Of a DNA stretch of 64,000 nt, positions 43,902-53,282 are shown one piece after another (the first letter of the stretch is position 1; every line of letters starts with the position of its first letter). The translations under genes and the position numbers were made by a program. Below the pieces are notes generated by a model that was not told the DNA's origin, searched no databases, and saw only the letters and a list, made by a program, of their open reading frames with translations. Location: the NCBI GenBank assembly GCA_963717215.1, contig CAVQVS010000009.1:472983-536982 (forward strand). Reading direction: 5' to 3'. Origin of the DNA: Roseiarcus sp963717215 (GTDB lineage Bacteria; Pseudomonadota; Alphaproteobacteria; Rhizobiales; Beijerinckiaceae).

Positions 43902-46637
43902 TTGCGCAATATGCACAATATAATAATTGCAATTCTTGTAATTATTGCTGCGATGTGTACGGCTCGTAGTTGCGAGGCGACAGAGTACTCGATTGGGGCT
44001 CTCACTTTATCGCGACCGGTTCCAAATAAATCTATGGCAGATTATACTTGTGTCCCGCGAGAGGAATTTGATAATACGATATTATGTAGTCCAAATCGCA
44101 AGGTCGCAAGCCGGACTATAAATATTAGCAGTATATTGGTTGACGCGCCTTCGTCGTCAATACTGTACGTGTATGAAAAATATACCCGAACCGATACGGT
44201 TGATCGCGTCGAGAAAAGCGTGATGCCAGAAATATCGAGTTCTTTGGGAGGCTTAACGGCAAAGCGCTTTTCTGCAGACAACGCGGTTGTTTTGGTTTGG
44301 GGCGAGGTCAGGTTGGAGGCTGTGTCGCCCAACGCGACCGAGTACGACCAGTACGATCCAAGCAAAGGCGCGATCGACCGGCAGCTGGGGCTGCTCGTTA
44401 ACGCGGTCGGCGATTTCAAGGCGGCGAAGGACGCCAGCCGGCCTTTGTTCCGCGTTATCGGTGGCGACGGCTTGCTTGTTCTGATCAGCGAACCGACACC
44501 TCGGCGGGTCGTCGTGCAGCAACTGATCGTTGCCGCCGGACTTTTAGCGGAGAAAAAATTCAAGTCGCAAGCTCGCGACGTCCTCGCCCGAGACCAAAAC
44601 GCTTCGGCGACCGACCCGTCCAAGTGGCCCGAAATGGCTTTTGCCACGCGGCGCCTGGCTTTGGATACGACCGAAAAAAATGCGAACAAAGTCGTCGATG
44701 AGTTCTTCGCTTCCGCCCTCAGCCAGAAATATCGGTCGCATGTCTGGGCCTATCTGCCGACCAGCGTCATAAAACACCTTGCCAGCGGAACCTATTTGTC
44801 GGTGGATACATTCGGCCCAAACACCGAATTTCCCTACGTCAGGGAGCAGATCGTCGCCGAATTGAAACGGGCTCCGGCTGAGCCCTATTCAGAATTTCTT
44901 CTGTATACGCTGGGCCGTTTCGATGACGCCGTCCGGTTCAGCAAAAACTCTCCGATCCATACTTCCTTAACCTACGCCTCAGCGCATTCGAAACTTCGTC
45001 AAGTTATGGCTGCTCTGTTTCTGCGCGCTGCGACGCCGGCCGACCCGACAATGCTTTCGTTCGAAACGAAGTCCTATGTTGAAGAGCTCAACCCCGAAAA
45101 CGTTCAGTTCCAGTCGGTGGAGACCATAACGGCCTTCCAGGAAGCGAAGAAAAAAATCGATGAAGACCGCGCCAAACTTAGCGACGCAGATGATAAATTG
45201 AACGGGGAACAAAGCGCTCCGCCCGCAAATCGCGACTTCTTCCATGGACATGCCTATGAGACGATTGTCACGTCAGAAAATTTTTACCGCGACAGCCAAC
45301 CCTCTCTGACTCAGTATTTTGACTATTTCAATGAGTTTCCAGAACGGTATGATTCGCGCCCTCTTGTCCAAAAATATCCGGACTTCGCGGCACTGACCGC
45401 GCTTGTGTTGTCGCAGTTCGAGGAAGTGATGGAGGATCGAAAGTCCCCGCACTTCGACGACGCCGCCTATTTCGCCGGCTGGCTAAACTACCACCGGGGA
45501 AACCTGACCGAAGCGCTGGGCAGATTCGAACTGGCGATCGCTCTAATGCCCAAAGTCGGCGCACAAGCCGCAGACGACGGAGCGTCGATCGAGTACGTCG
45601 ACTACGGCTGGGCCTCGGTCCGGCAAGTCGCCCGCATCCTGCGCACCTTGCCGCCGGAGGACGCTCTAGCCCGCGTGAGGGCCAGCAAGGTCCTCTCCGC
45701 GCAGCCGCATCTCTGGTACGCGGCTCTGGACACTCTGTACATTTCCCACCACCATCAAATGGTGATGAAGAACGCGCAGTTGGCGCTCGCGCAATTTGGC
45801 ATCACGCTGGCGGATCTGCCTCTTTCCACGGACCCGAAGCGGATCAGCGACGTCCTGACAAAATTCAATCTGGCAGGTGAGACGGATCTCGCAGGAATAA
45901 TCTATCTATATAACGCTTCGCGCGAAGCCGAGGCCTTAAGAGCTCTGCTTTCCGATCCGAACAAGAAATCGTCGAAGTTGGCCGCATTCAGCGTGAGGGC
46001 GCTGGTTGTCAAGTATTCCCTGACCAAAGATTCCGATCTGCAACCGCAGTCGGCCCATCTTGGCGTCCGGCCTCGCCACAAAGACTTGCGCCAAGGCATC
46101 TATCTTTCCGCGCTGGCTCTCGACCTCCTGCCGAAGACCCAGGCCCTTTCCGGATTAAGAGAATGGCTGCACTACAAGCGCATCACGCTTCTCGCGCAAT
46201 TCGATCCGGTCAAGGTTCCCGCTGCGAACGCGGAATTTCAGGCGGAGTTCCCGAACTCCGCGCTTCTCAATGACGGGATGGCCGAGCAGGTCTTTGGGGA
46301 GGCCGTGGTCATCGGTGACATGGTCAAAGCGACCGGGACGTTCGCCGAACTAGTGCGACAATTCCCCACCGGAAACGCCGTCGACAACGCCATGAGCTGG
46401 ATTGCGATCGGCTGGACGTGCTACGGCCGAGCAGACACCGCGCGCGCGGTCAATGAGGACATCGTCCGGCTGTTTCCCTCGACCCGACACGCGACTTACG
46501 CGCGCGAAAGGTTGAAGGACCCTCACCGGTGCGCCGACATGCAGGACCTCTTCAACTGGGACTACAATGCGATGAACTGGCGCCAGCGCACCCGACTCGA
46601 CATCATTCAGGCGGCGTTTGCGTCTCCTCCGCGCTAG
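43902..46637 (+). CDS. Large predicted periplasmic protein of unknown function
   Basis: I take TTG 43902 as start because GGAGAG (43891-43896) is correctly spaced; ATG 43911 is the alternative. The product has about 911 residues, with an N-terminal hydrophobic helix (MHNIIIAILVIIAAMCTA) that looks like a signal peptide. The first 200 residues are beta-rich with two cysteines (YTCVPREEF, ILCSPNRK). The rest is helical, resembling tetratricopeptide arrays (DDAAYFAGWLNYHRGNLTEA then LGRFELAIALMP; FAELVRQFPTGNAVDNAMSW; YGRADTARAVNEDIVRLFPS). The beginning is more A/T-rich than the end. It converges with the TIR-STAND gene, the stop codons overlapping by 35 bp. Function unknown. Confidence 0.8.
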   Translation: MRNMHNIIIAILVIIAAMCTARSCEATEYSIGALTLSRPVPNKSMADYTCVPREEFDNTILCSPNRKVASRTINISSILVDAPSSSILYVYEKYTRTDTVDRVEKSVMPEISSSLGGLTAKRFSADNAVVLVWGEVRLEAVSPNATEYDQYDPSKGAIDRQLGLLVNAVGDFKAAKDASRPLFRVIGGDGLLVLISEPTPRRVVVQQLIVAAGLLAEKKFKSQARDVLARDQNASATDPSKWPEMAFATRRLALDTTEKNANKVVDEFFASALSQKYRSHVWAYLPTSVIKHLASGTYLSVDTFGPNTEFPYVREQIVAELKRAPAEPYSEFLLYTLGRFDDAVRFSKNSPIHTSLTYASAHSKLRQVMAALFLRAATPADPTMLSFETKSYVEELNPENVQFQSVETITAFQEAKKKIDEDRAKLSDADDKLNGEQSAPPANRDFFHGHAYETIVTSENFYRDSQPSLTQYFDYFNEFPERYDSRPLVQKYPDFAALTALVLSQFEEVMEDRKSPHFDDAAYFAGWLNYHRGNLTEALGRFELAIALMPKVGAQAADDGASIEYVDYGWASVRQVARILRTLPPEDALARVRASKVLSAQPHLWYAALDTLYISHHHQMVMKNAQLALAQFGITLADLPLSTDPKRISDVLTKFNLAGETDLAGIIYLYNASREAEALRALLSDPNKKSSKLAAFSVRALVVKYSLTKDSDLQPQSAHLGVRPRHKDLRQGIYLSALALDLLPKTQALSGLREWLHYKRITLLAQFDPVKVPAANAEFQAEFPNSALLNDGMAEQVFGEAVVIGDMVKATGTFAELVRQFPTGNAVDNAMSWIAIGWTCYGRADTARAVNEDIVRLFPSTRHATYARERLKDPHRCADMQDLFNWDYNAMNWRQRTRLDIIQAAFASPPR

Positions 46638-49458
46638 TCTCGCGCGCGACGCGAAACCCTATGGTGTCGCTGCCATCGTCGTTGAACGCGTGCCAGTCGC
46701 GACTGGCGGAGCGGAGCGCCCTGAGATCCGACAGCCACCCTCCGCCGCGCACCACGCGACGGTTGCATTTTTGGCCCGTGGCCGTGGTCCACGCCGCTTC
46801 GGTCGTCGGCGCCTGACGGTAAGTTTCGTGGAAGCAATCCTCCACCCATTCCGCCACATTGCCGTTCATGTCCTTCAGCCCGTACGGATTGGCTTTTCGT
46901 GTCCCGACCGGATGAGGCATATTGTCGGCGTTCCTGCCTGACCAGGCGTAGTCGTCGATCTGAGGGTCCGGGAAGGCGTAGTTCGACGGTCGCCCCGCCC
47001 TGGCGGCGAACTCCCATTCCGCCTCCGACAGGAGCCGGTACCGCCGGCCCGTCAATGCGGAAATCCACTGGACGTAGGTTTGCGCGTCCTCCCATGAGAC
47101 GTGGATAACCGGCTGCTCGCCGCGTCCCCATTCGCCGGCGGAGACGTTCGACCGGCACTTTCCGTAGCCGGCGCAGACGTCCCACTCTGCAAAGGTGATT
47201 TCGGTCGCCGAAACCGCGAAGTTTTTCCGAATGTCCACTGTCGAAATTGGCGATTCCCGGTTGGCGTCAGGACTCCCGCTCAAGGGTCCGCCGCGTTCGA
47301 ATACGCCTTTGGAGACGAACATCATGTCCGGGCAATCCCGGCATTCGCGAAAAGCTGTCCGCTTTTGCAAGAGGAGATGATCCTGATCGGGGGACTTCAC
47401 ATAGCTGCGGACGTTGAAGACCCAGTAGGCGGCGAGGCGAAGCCGATCGACGTTCAGAGCGGCCAGAACTCCTGCGGCGATGATCGTGAGGAGCAAACCG
47501 AGACTGACGCGGGTGAGGCGCTTCGTCCGCCTTTCCCGGGCCTCGCGTTCCTGACTGGCGGCGAGGTAAGCCTTTGCCGGAGCGATTTCTTGGGCCCAGC
47601 TCGGGCCACGGTTCGACAGCGCCAGCGCGCCGGCGAGCCGGGTCCCGCGATGGGCGAGAAAGTCTGGCTTCCGCGCGTCTTCGGCCTCTCCCCATTCCGC
47701 TGCGGCGAGCCGCACGCTGTCGAGTAGCAGCAACGCATCTCGATCCTCGCCGAGGATCTCAGTCAGCAGAGTCCAGCGGCGAAGGAGGGCCTCGTGAGCC
47801 ACTTCGATCGTGGCGCCGGGCGCGCCCTGACGGCCGCCGGCAGCGCCTTTTTCCGCTCTGCTTGCCGGCGTCTCATCCGACGGCAACCGAGCGCGGGCGA
47901 CGAGCAGCCGGTGTTCCGTCAAAGATTTGGCGAGCGGCAGGAGCTCCGCCGAGATCTGAGCCTGCGGCGCAGCGTTTTTCTGAGGCACCTTGCTGTCGCG
48001 ATTGATGCGCACCAGTCGCGGCATGAACAAGGTACGCAGCGCCTCGCGACGCTCGTCCGCACCGCGGACATAGCCGGCATCGCGAAAGGCCGCCTCTGCT
48101 TCGGCTTCGATCGCGTCGGCGAGCCCGCCGGAGGTCTCAATCTGGGCCAGTCCGATGACGGCTTCGCCGATATGCTCGAGCATCAATCGCTGCAGCATGA
48201 ACGCGAGCAGGGGAAGCGCGTCCGTCTCGCCGACGAAATCGGCTTGGAGCTTCTCCACTAGCGACGCATCGAACACGGGCGCGTCGGGTCCGACTTTGCG
48301 GCGCAGAATTTCCGCCGGTTCGCTGATGATTCGGCCGATTTCGCCTTGGGGGACCGGACCGAGACTGAGTGGAACCTGGTCGATCCCGGCCAGCGCCTTG
48401 GCGTTCTGCATTCCGCTGTAGGCGTCCGACCGGATCGTGACCAGGATCAGCGCTTCGCCCGCGTCGCTCGCCGCGCGCGCCAATCGCACCAGCGTCTCGC
48501 TCTCGGCCGCGAACTCGCCGCCGAAGATTTCCTCGCCCTGATCCAAGCAGACGACAGGCAAGGGGAAGGGCGGCTGCGACAGAAGGGCTCGCCTTGCCGC
48601 GGCTTGTCGCAGCTCGCGCAGAAGCGCGATGAAATCCTGTTCGCTTCGCGTGTGTTCGCGCAACTCGCTGCGGCTTGTGCGTAGCGCAAAACGCCGGCCA
48701 ACGTCCTGGAGCGCAGCCAATAGGCCTTCCTGCCCTTCGATGGCGCCGCCGCGGCCGGCCCGAATCGCCCGCAAGGGCAGCCACTGCGAGTCGTCGCGCA
48801 ACAGCCTGGGCCACAAGCCCGCGCGCAAGAACGATGACTTACCCGCCCCCGAGGCTCCGAGGACCACGCCGAAGCGCAGCGGATTTTGCGCCGCGAGCCC
48901 CCGCAGCGTGTCCATGCCGCGGACGAGATCGGCGCCACGGCCGAAGAAGACGGCGGCGTCCTCAGGCTCGAGCGGTTCAAGCCCCCGATATGGCGATCGC
49001 CAGCCGAACAGCCCGTTTTCATCGCGCTGGAGGTCGAAGCTTTCCGCCCCGAGGCCAGCCCTTTGCAACCCGCTCTTGATCTGCGCGAGCGCCGCCTGCG
49101 CGATGTAAATGGGCGACTGCTTTTGTGTGTAGGGATGCACGGCGATGAAGCGCTCGGCGGGCTCTCCCTTGAGCCGAACAACCTGCCACTGCGCCGTGAG
49201 GCCGCCGGGCAGACGCTCAAGTGGGCTGTCGTCGATGACAAGCGCGAACAGTTTCTTGTTGTTCTTGTTGGCAAGCTGGTATTCGTCACGACACCAGGTC
49301 GAGTTCGAGCCATTCCTCCGAGACGAGGAACAAAACCGCTTCGCAGCGGGTTGCAGCCTCGGCGAAGGCTTGCTGCCACTTTTGGCCGGCGGCAATGCCG
49401 TGTTCCGGATCCAGGTCGAGAAAGATATCGTCCGGCCGGCTCCAGCCTTCCGCCGCAA
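46603..49458 (-). CDS. STAND NTPase-transmembrane-SUMF1 portion of a TIR protein
   Basis: Real sequence starts at about 49305 in this frame (STWCRDEYQLANKNNKKLFA), continuing a TIR domain whose beginning lies in another frame (49286-49525). Next comes a STAND NTPase of the nSTAND1 kind: SPYRGLEPLEPEDAAVFFGR, Walker A GASGAGKSSFLRAG, Walker B LPVVCLDQGEEIFG, then a long helical part to VAHEALLRRWTLL. A transmembrane helix (LTRVSLGLLLTIIAAGVLAAL) separates it from a C-terminal formylglycine-generating-enzyme/SUMF1 domain: MMFVSKGVFERGG, VSATEITFAEWDVC, LSEAEWEFAARAGRP, DMNGNVAEWVEDC, VVRGGGWLSD, IGFRVARE. TIR-STAND-SUMF1 proteins are thought to act in conflict or antiphage signalling. A single frameshift near 49305 interrupts it. 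Confidence 0.85.
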   Translation of the reverse strand: MRRKAGAGRTISFSTWIRNTALPPAKSGSKPSPRLQPAAKRFCSSSRRNGSNSTWCRDEYQLANKNNKKLFALVIDDSPLERLPGGLTAQWQVVRLKGEPAERFIAVHPYTQKQSPIYIAQAALAQIKSGLQRAGLGAESFDLQRDENGLFGWRSPYRGLEPLEPEDAAVFFGRGADLVRGMDTLRGLAAQNPLRFGVVLGASGAGKSSFLRAGLWPRLLRDDSQWLPLRAIRAGRGGAIEGQEGLLAALQDVGRRFALRTSRSELREHTRSEQDFIALLRELRQAAARRALLSQPPFPLPVVCLDQGEEIFGGEFAAESETLVRLARAASDAGEALILVTIRSDAYSGMQNAKALAGIDQVPLSLGPVPQGEIGRIISEPAEILRRKVGPDAPVFDASLVEKLQADFVGETDALPLLAFMLQRLMLEHIGEAVIGLAQIETSGGLADAIEAEAEAAFRDAGYVRGADERREALRTLFMPRLVRINRDSKVPQKNAAPQAQISAELLPLAKSLTEHRLLVARARLPSDETPASRAEKGAAGGRQGAPGATIEVAHEALLRRWTLLTEILGEDRDALLLLDSVRLAAAEWGEAEDARKPDFLAHRGTRLAGALALSNRGPSWAQEIAPAKAYLAASQEREARERRTKRLTRVSLGLLLTIIAAGVLAALNVDRLRLAAYWVFNVRSYVKSPDQDHLLLQKRTAFRECRDCPDMMFVSKGVFERGGPLSGSPDANRESPISTVDIRKNFAVSATEITFAEWDVCAGYGKCRSNVSAGEWGRGEQPVIHVSWEDAQTYVQWISALTGRRYRLLSEAEWEFAARAGRPSNYAFPDPQIDDYAWSGRNADNMPHPVGTRKANPYGLKDMNGNVAEWVEDCFHETYRQAPTTEAAWTTATGQKCNRRVVRGGGWLSDLRALRSASRDWHAFNDDGSDTIGFRVARETSAEETQTPPE

Positions 49459-49525
49459 GCCAGTACCTCAAAGCGATGGCCCAATCGTCATTGCGGCTGG
49501 AATGGCTGATGAAGATCCGGGACAA
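49286..49525 (-). CDS. TIR domain, N-terminal part of the STAND-SUMF1 protein
   Basis: TTG 49525 is the likely start, five bases after GGGAGG. The product begins MSRIFISHSSRNDDWAIALR, the typical first strand and loop of a TIR domain, followed by DDIFLDLDPEHGIAAGQKWQ and EAATRCEAVLFLVSEEWL. The frame then runs out (ELDLVS, stop 49286), while the missing continuation, STWCRDEY with the WCxxE motif that carries the NADase glutamate in TIR enzymes, lies in the next frame. One base has therefore been lost or gained around 49300-49310. If real, the frameshift inactivates the protein; if it is a sequence error, the gene is intact. Confidence 0.85.
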   Translation of the reverse strand: MSRIFISHSSRNDDWAIALRYWLAAEGWSRPDDIFLDLDPEHGIAAGQKWQQAFAEAATRCEAVLFLVSEEWLELDLVS

Positions 49526-49750
49526 TGGGCCTCCCTCGCGGAATGCACGTCTCCAGAAGTCTAACGTGCTTCCGACGCCTTGCAACGCCTCGCCTGCGAG
49601 ACCGGCAATTCTGCTTTGCAGTTCGAAGTCTGGGGCGGTCGGTGGCTCAAAACCTCTGACCCTTCTCGCGATGCCGGCGGGGGAGTTCCAAGGTTCTTGC
49701 TTCGGGGCACATGCGGGTCGGGGCGTCAGAACGGCTCGACGTCTCCGGGA
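49526..49750. other. Spacer upstream of the TIR gene
   Basis: No gene is recognised. The interval must contain the promoter of the minus-strand TIR gene; no good -35/-10 pair stands out. It ends at the left end of an IS6 fragment. Confidence 0.4.
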
Positions 49751-49890
49751 GGCTCTGTCACGCCGGCATCAGCTTGTTAGACGTTGTAGGGGCGCTGGCC
49801 AGGGCATGAGGAAGGTCAGCTACATGGGATATCGTTTCCCTCCTGAGGTCATCAATCAGGCGATCTGGCTCTATCTCCGGTTCACCCTCT
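49751..49890 (+). mobile_element. IS6-family left-end fragment
   Basis: GGCTCTGTCACGCCGGCATC at 49751 is almost the left end of the copy at 41870. A transposase frame starts at ATG 49806 and reads MRKVSYMGYRFPPEVINQAI then WLYLRFTL, after which similarity stops at 49890. Only about 28 transposase residues remain. Together with 41870-42649 it brackets the TIR-gene region in direct orientation. Confidence 0.88.
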
Positions 49891-50076
49891 GCGATCGTGT
49901 TCAAGAATGCGGTCAAAAGCCAACTGGTCATTACCCCCAGGGCAGAAGAAGAATGGGCCGGAGTGAACGAAGTGCATACACATCGCTCAATTTACTCAGT
50001 CTCTGGCATCAAAATTTCGCCGGCGCAGGCCCGCTGGGGATTTTTCGGTACTGTAGCTCGCTCGCTTCAATCCTAG
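49891..50076 (+). pseudogene. C-terminal remnant of an unidentified gene
   Basis: Directly after the IS6 fragment, one frame is open for 62 codons to TAG 50074-50076: AIVFKNAVKSQLVITPRAEE, then EWAGVNEVHTHRSIYSVSGI and KISPAQARWGFFGTVARSLQ. The composition is protein-like and A/T content is higher than nearby. There is no start, so it looks like the end of a gene fused to the IS. The family is not recognised. Confidence 0.45.
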
Positions 50077-50249
50077 CGCTCGCGCTCGAAGAAAGGACTG
50101 GCTTTCGGTCGGAAAGGGAGCATGTGTGTGGACGTCCGCATGCGCTGAGGCGCTACGGAAGAACCCTTCGCCCCGACAATCGTACGATCCGGGGCTCGCG
50201 TCAGTGAGGGGCCGGGATTGGCCGGCACTCGAAACGCGAAGGGCCGAAC

Positions 50250-50960
50250 ATGTCCATCAAATTCAAAGACACGCAACTTGAGCTGCTGAGCGCTGCGTCG
50301 CAGCGCGACGATCATTGCCTGGTTCCGCTGACAGGTCCGAAGCGCGCCCATGCCCAAAAGGCGATCGTCAAGCTTCTCGAAGCTGGGATGGTGAAGGAGA
50401 TCAGGGCGAAGGCGGGAGCGCCGATTTGGCGGCGCGACGAGGAGAAACGGCGCACTTATGCGCTCAAGCTGACCGCAGCAGGCGTAATGGCGATTGCGGT
50501 TGACGAGACTCCGCCCTCCGAGGGAGAGGAGGAACGGCCCACAGATCATTTGATGGTCACCGTCGATCCGAAGCCTGAATCCAATTCAGACCTGGCGGCA
50601 GCCATCGACATGCCAAACAGCAGCGTCGCCACGACCCCAAAGTCTCCGCGTCGCGGAACCAAGATCGCGGAGGTCATCGAACTGCTGCAGGGTAGCGATG
50701 GCGTGACCCTTGCGGAGCTTGTCGCGAACACCGGCTGGCTGCCGCATACCGCGCGGGCCGCGCTTACGGGCTTACGCAAGCGCGGCTACGCCGTCGTGAT
50801 CGATCGGGCCAACAAGGCGCGAGGATCGGTCTATCGGATCGAACCGTTGGAGATGGGCGGCGATAGCGCCATTCCGCAAACCGGGGCGGAGGCGACTGGC
50901 AAAGCGCGGCCGGAGCGGCCTGAACGTGGCGCAAGCCCACGGTGCCACCAGGCGGCGTGA
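50250..50960 (+). CDS. DUF3489 domain protein of the phage-like module
   Basis: The 236-residue protein has an N-terminal region of helical, HTH-like character (DTQLELLSAASQRDDHCLVP, HAQKAIVKLLEAGMVKEI) and a C-terminal DUF3489-type winged-helix domain at about residues 140-200: GTKIAEVIELLQGSDGVTLA, ELVANTGWLPHTARAALTGL, VIDRANKARGSVYRIE. Such proteins regularly stand first in DUF3489-DUF2924-recombinase cassettes of alphaproteobacteria and probably bind DNA. It starts with ATG 50250; the next gene begins two bases after its stop. Confidence 0.88.
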   Translation: MSIKFKDTQLELLSAASQRDDHCLVPLTGPKRAHAQKAIVKLLEAGMVKEIRAKAGAPIWRRDEEKRRTYALKLTAAGVMAIAVDETPPSEGEEERPTDHLMVTVDPKPESNSDLAAAIDMPNSSVATTPKSPRRGTKIAEVIELLQGSDGVTLAELVANTGWLPHTARAALTGLRKRGYAVVIDRANKARGSVYRIEPLEMGGDSAIPQTGAEATGKARPERPERGASPRCHQAA

Positions 50961-50961
50961 G

Positions 50962-51594
50962 ATGGCGAAGCACCAACAAGCGAGGGCCGCTGGAGAGGCT
51001 TCAGTTCCTCCAGCCCCATCGTCGTCGGAACGCGAGAGGCTCAAGGCCGCGGTCGCGAGTCTTTCCGGCCTCAATGCCGACCAGCTTCGCCTTCAATGGC
51101 GAAACCATCTAGGCGGGATCCCTCCCGCCCATCTTCCGGGATGGCTCCTCGTGCGCGTGCTCGCCTATCGCATCCAGGCCGCGGCATTGGGAGATCTCGA
51201 TCGGGCGCTCTTGCGCCGCCTGCGCGAGATGAAGGGCGAAGCCCTCGAGTCCGGACAAGCTCCTCCCTTTGCGGCCCGCGGAGCGACAACGCGCGAGGGC
51301 GTCGGGCTCAAGTCGGGAGCTCTCGTCATCCGCGAATGGAACGGCCGTATCGAGCGTGTCATGGTCTTTGACGAGGGGTACGCTTGGAATGGCGGCGTCT
51401 ACCGCAGTCTCTCGCAGGTGGCCAAGGCGATCACCGGCACAAATTGGAACGGACACCGCTTCTTCGGGCTGAGAGGCGTCAGGAACGGCGCCTCGAGAAG
51501 AAAAGAAATCGCCGCGCCAACACCGAACGCGGCGCTCGGCACTGGCGTATCGCACCCGCGACAGGCTCAAACCGTGCAGAAGGTCCGACGATGA
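50962..51594 (+). CDS. DUF2924 domain protein
   Basis: From ATG 50962 the product has 210 residues. The DUF2924 signature is clear: LNADQLRLQWRNHLGGIPPA, LPGWLLVRVLAYRIQAAALG, LKSGALVIREWNGRIERVMV, GYAWNGGVYRSLSQVAKAIT and GTNWNGHRFFGL, the last part resembling a RAMA-type DNA-associated domain. Family members are found next to phage or element recombinases; the function is not known. Its stop overlaps the start of the recombinase as ATGA, so the three genes are translationally coupled. Confidence 0.9.
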   Translation: MAKHQQARAAGEASVPPAPSSSERERLKAAVASLSGLNADQLRLQWRNHLGGIPPAHLPGWLLVRVLAYRIQAAALGDLDRALLRRLREMKGEALESGQAPPFAARGATTREGVGLKSGALVIREWNGRIERVMVFDEGYAWNGGVYRSLSQVAKAITGTNWNGHRFFGLRGVRNGASRRKEIAAPTPNAALGTGVSHPRQAQTVQKVRR

Positions 51595-53282
51595 AGCAGG
51601 GCGAGCGCAAAATCGCCCTTCGCTGCGCCGTCTACACGCGCGTCTCAACCGACTCTGGTCTTGAGCAGGACTTCAACTCGCTCGACAACCAGCGAGAGGC
51701 TTCCGAGGCTTATATCAAGAGCCAAGCCCATGAAGGATGGAAGCTTGTTCGAGAGCGATATGACGACGGAGGCTTTTCCGGGGGTTCGATGGAGCGGCCG
51801 GCGCTCCAGAAGCTGTTGGACGATGTCCGGGCCCGCAGGATCGACGTCATCGTCGTCTACAAAGTCGACCGGCTCACGCGTTCGCTTGCCGACTTCGCAA
51901 AACTGGTCGAATTGTTCGACGCGCATGGCGTCTCGTTTATCTCGGTGACCCAAGCCTTCAACACCACCACCAGCATGGGGCGGCTGACCCTCAACATGCT
52001 GCTGTCGTTTGCCCAGTTCGAGCGTGAAATCACCGGCGAGCGAATCCGCGACAAGGTCGCCGCCTCGAAACGGAAGGGCATCTGGATGGGCGGAGCGGTC
52101 CCGCTCGGCTACTGGGTCAAAAACCGCGCGCTCCACGTCGTTGAAAGCGAGGCTGAGTTCGTCCGCACCCTCTATCGCCGCTATCTCGAACTCGGCAGCG
52201 TGGTGCGCCTCAAGGCTGCTCTCGACACCGAGAACGTTCGCTCCCCCTCCCGGATGACCAGGAGCGGCAAGAATACCGGCGGCGCATTGATCTCGCGAGG
52301 CCACCTCTACTGGGTCCTGTCGAACCCGATCTATGTCGGACGGCTGCGCCACAAAGGGCAGATTCACGACGGCCTTCATCCGGCCATTGTCAGCGTTGAG
52401 ACCTGGGACCGGGTCCAGCAACAACTCAAGAGCCAAACCCCACCGCGGCGATCGTCTCGGCCCGACGATCATTCCTTTCTTGTAGGCAAGCTCTATGACG
52501 ATCGCGGAAACAGGATGGGCGCGAGCCATGCGTCCAAGGGCGGACTCCGCTGGCGCTACTATGTGTCGCGTGCGGCGCTGTCGGGACGCAGGCAAGAGGC
52601 CGGATCGGTCGTCCGCATTCCGGCGCCAGAGATCGAGAACTTGATTGCCAACGCAGTCGGGGCTCACCTCGCGGCGCGGCCGAACGCGATCGACGACTGT
52701 CATATCGACCACGGTGATGGACGTTGCGACTACGCGATCACGCGGCATGAATCTGGGTGCATGCGAAGGTTCCTAACGAGCGAAAACGATGTGCGAAACG
52801 CGATCGACCGCGCCAAGGTCAGCGCCACGCGGATCGAGATTGTTTTAAACGAGTCGATCGTCGTCGAAGGGCAGGATCGGGTCTTGACGCTGCCCTGGAC
52901 CCGAGCGTCCTCCCGCCGTCGCCGCGAGATCATCCAGGGCGTTGACGAAGCGCAGCGACCCCTACGAGCCATGCGAACAAAGGCCCGAGACGGTTTCGTC
53001 AGGTCGCTGCGCGATGCTCGCCGCTGGCTCGACGAACTTCTTATCGACCCTGCCCAGACCATCGAGTTGCTCGCCACGCGTGAACACAAGAGCGAGCGCT
53101 CGATTCGGATGACGGTGTCGCTTGCGTTCATCTCCCCGGTCCTGGCGGAAGCCGCCCTGGAGGGTCGCCTCCCGCGCGGGTTCAGCGTCAAGCGCCTGAC
53201 TGATCTGCCGATGCTCTGGACCGAGCAATGGCGCGCAGTAGGACTGCGAGAGCCGATTCAGGTTCGAGCCGAACTCGGCTGA
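51591..53282 (+). CDS. Large serine recombinase
   Basis: A 563-residue large serine recombinase. The N-terminal resolvase domain has the nucleophilic Ser in CAVYTRVSTD (about residue 20), then YDDGGFSGGSMERPAL, DVIVVYKVDRLTRSLADFAK and LLSFAQFEREITGERIRDKV. The Recombinase domain follows (GYWVKNRALHVVESEAEFVR; LSNPIYVGRLRHKGQIHDGL), then a variable region in which the usual zinc-ribbon cysteines are not evident. The tail TEQWRAVGLREPIQVRAELG recurs at 3087-3175. It would integrate or excise the surrounding module. Its ATG overlaps the DUF2924 stop. Confidence 0.95.
   Translation: MKQGERKIALRCAVYTRVSTDSGLEQDFNSLDNQREASEAYIKSQAHEGWKLVRERYDDGGFSGGSMERPALQKLLDDVRARRIDVIVVYKVDRLTRSLADFAKLVELFDAHGVSFISVTQAFNTTTSMGRLTLNMLLSFAQFEREITGERIRDKVAASKRKGIWMGGAVPLGYWVKNRALHVVESEAEFVRTLYRRYLELGSVVRLKAALDTENVRSPSRMTRSGKNTGGALISRGHLYWVLSNPIYVGRLRHKGQIHDGLHPAIVSVETWDRVQQQLKSQTPPRRSSRPDDHSFLVGKLYDDRGNRMGASHASKGGLRWRYYVSRAALSGRRQEAGSVVRIPAPEIENLIANAVGAHLAARPNAIDDCHIDHGDGRCDYAITRHESGCMRRFLTSENDVRNAIDRAKVSATRIEIVLNESIVVEGQDRVLTLPWTRASSRRRREIIQGVDEAQRPLRAMRTKARDGFVRSLRDARRWLDELLIDPAQTIELLATREHKSERSIRMTVSLAFISPVLAEAALEGRLPRGFSVKRLTDLPMLWTEQWRAVGLREPIQVRAELG

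Noticed and set aside
48447..49484. Minus-strand open frame of 345 codons in another frame of the TIR-STAND gene
   Set aside because: Ser/Arg/Pro-rich shadow; the STAND and Walker motifs are in the 46603-49458 frame.
51645..52748. Minus-strand open frame of 367 codons
   Set aside because: Antisense of the serine recombinase, no supporting motif.
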